Origin: Nitrosomonadales bacterium
GTDB taxonomy: Bacteria; Pseudomonadota; Gammaproteobacteria; Burkholderiales; Sulfuricellaceae
DNA length: 7,421 nt
NCBI GenBank assembly: GCA_003104895.1
Contig: PQAG01000105.1
Span: 1 to 7,421, forward strand
Direction of reading: 5' to 3'
A program made the position numbers and the translations under genes. A model generated the notes under the pieces. The model searched no databases and was not told where the DNA came from. It saw only the letters and a program-made list of their open reading frames with translations. This document shows, piece by piece, positions 7,226 through 7,421 of the stretch. Each line of letters starts with the position of its first letter. Within the stretch, counting starts at the first letter, position 1.

Positions 7226-7421
7226 TGCGCATCCTTCACATCCTCGACCATTCCATCCCGCTGCACAGCGGCTACACGTTCCGCACGCTGGCCATCCTGC
7301 GCGAGCAACGCGCCCTGGGATGGGAAACACACCACATCACCAGCGCCAAGCAGGAAAACTGCCAGGTGCTCGAAGAGGATGTGGATGGCCTGCACTTCTA
7401 CCGCACCCCGCCGGCCACGGG
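7225..7421 (+). CDS. Glycosyltransferase, exosortase A-associated, TIGR04063-like (3' truncated)
   Basis: Only 65 codons plus two bases are inside the window, and the frame is open to the edge. The translation begins MRILHILDHSIPLHSGYTF and continues with a segment containing ILREQRALGWETHHIT and, later, DGLHFYRTP. This is the N-terminal acceptor lobe of GT4 glycosyltransferases, and the LDHS-P-HSGY-FR pattern is distinctive of the exosortase A-associated TIGR04063 family. The donor lobe and EX7E motif lie outside the window. The start overlaps the methyltransferase stop by one base (TGATG), which suggests coupled translation. An alternative ATG at 7222 would add one methionine and has poorer ribosome binding site spacing. 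It is predicted to add a later sugar to the EPS repeat unit; specificity is unknown. Confidence 0.88.
   Translation, partial: MRILHILDHSIPLHSGYTFRTLAILREQRALGWETHHITSAKQENCQVLEEDVDGLHFYRTPPAT

Overview
This window is an internal piece of an exopolysaccharide (EPS) locus of the exosortase A / PEP-CTERM type. Seven genes, two of them cut by the window edges, lie head to tail on the + strand with almost no space between them. The gene set, the moderately high GC content and the protein sequences suggest an EPS-forming Gram-negative proteobacterium. A betaproteobacterium (for example in or near the Nitrosomonadales) is my best guess, but nothing in the window fixes the taxon.

Layout: (1) the 3' end of a FemAB-like, GNAT-fold protein of the XrtA-associated type; (2) a GT4-like glycosyltransferase resembling the TIGR03087 XrtA-system family; (3) exosortase A (xrtA), with a membrane transpeptidase-like core fused to a C-terminal EpsI domain; (4) a second GT4 glycosyltransferase resembling the TIGR03088 XrtA-system family; (5) an asparagine-synthase-like glutamine amidotransferase of the XrtA-system type; (6) a class I SAM-dependent methyltransferase; (7) the 5' end of a third glycosyltransferase resembling the exosortase A-associated TIGR04063 family.

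Genes 2/3 and 6/7 overlap by 4 and 1 bases, and the other gaps are 2 to 9 bases. I see no internal promoter, terminator, RNA gene, repeat array or mobile element, so the stretch reads as part of one polycistronic operon with translational coupling. No stretch of 300 bases is free of genes.

Proposed joint role (family knowledge plus inference): the glycosyltransferases build a polysaccharide repeat unit on the cytoplasmic face of the inner membrane. The amidotransferase, FemAB-like protein and methyltransferase may decorate it or its precursors. XrtA in the inner membrane processes PEP-CTERM proteins for surface display. No PEP-CTERM substrate, polymerase, flippase or chain-length regulator is in the window; these would be expected elsewhere in the locus or genome. 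The least standard element is the methyltransferase between the amidotransferase and the third glycosyltransferase.
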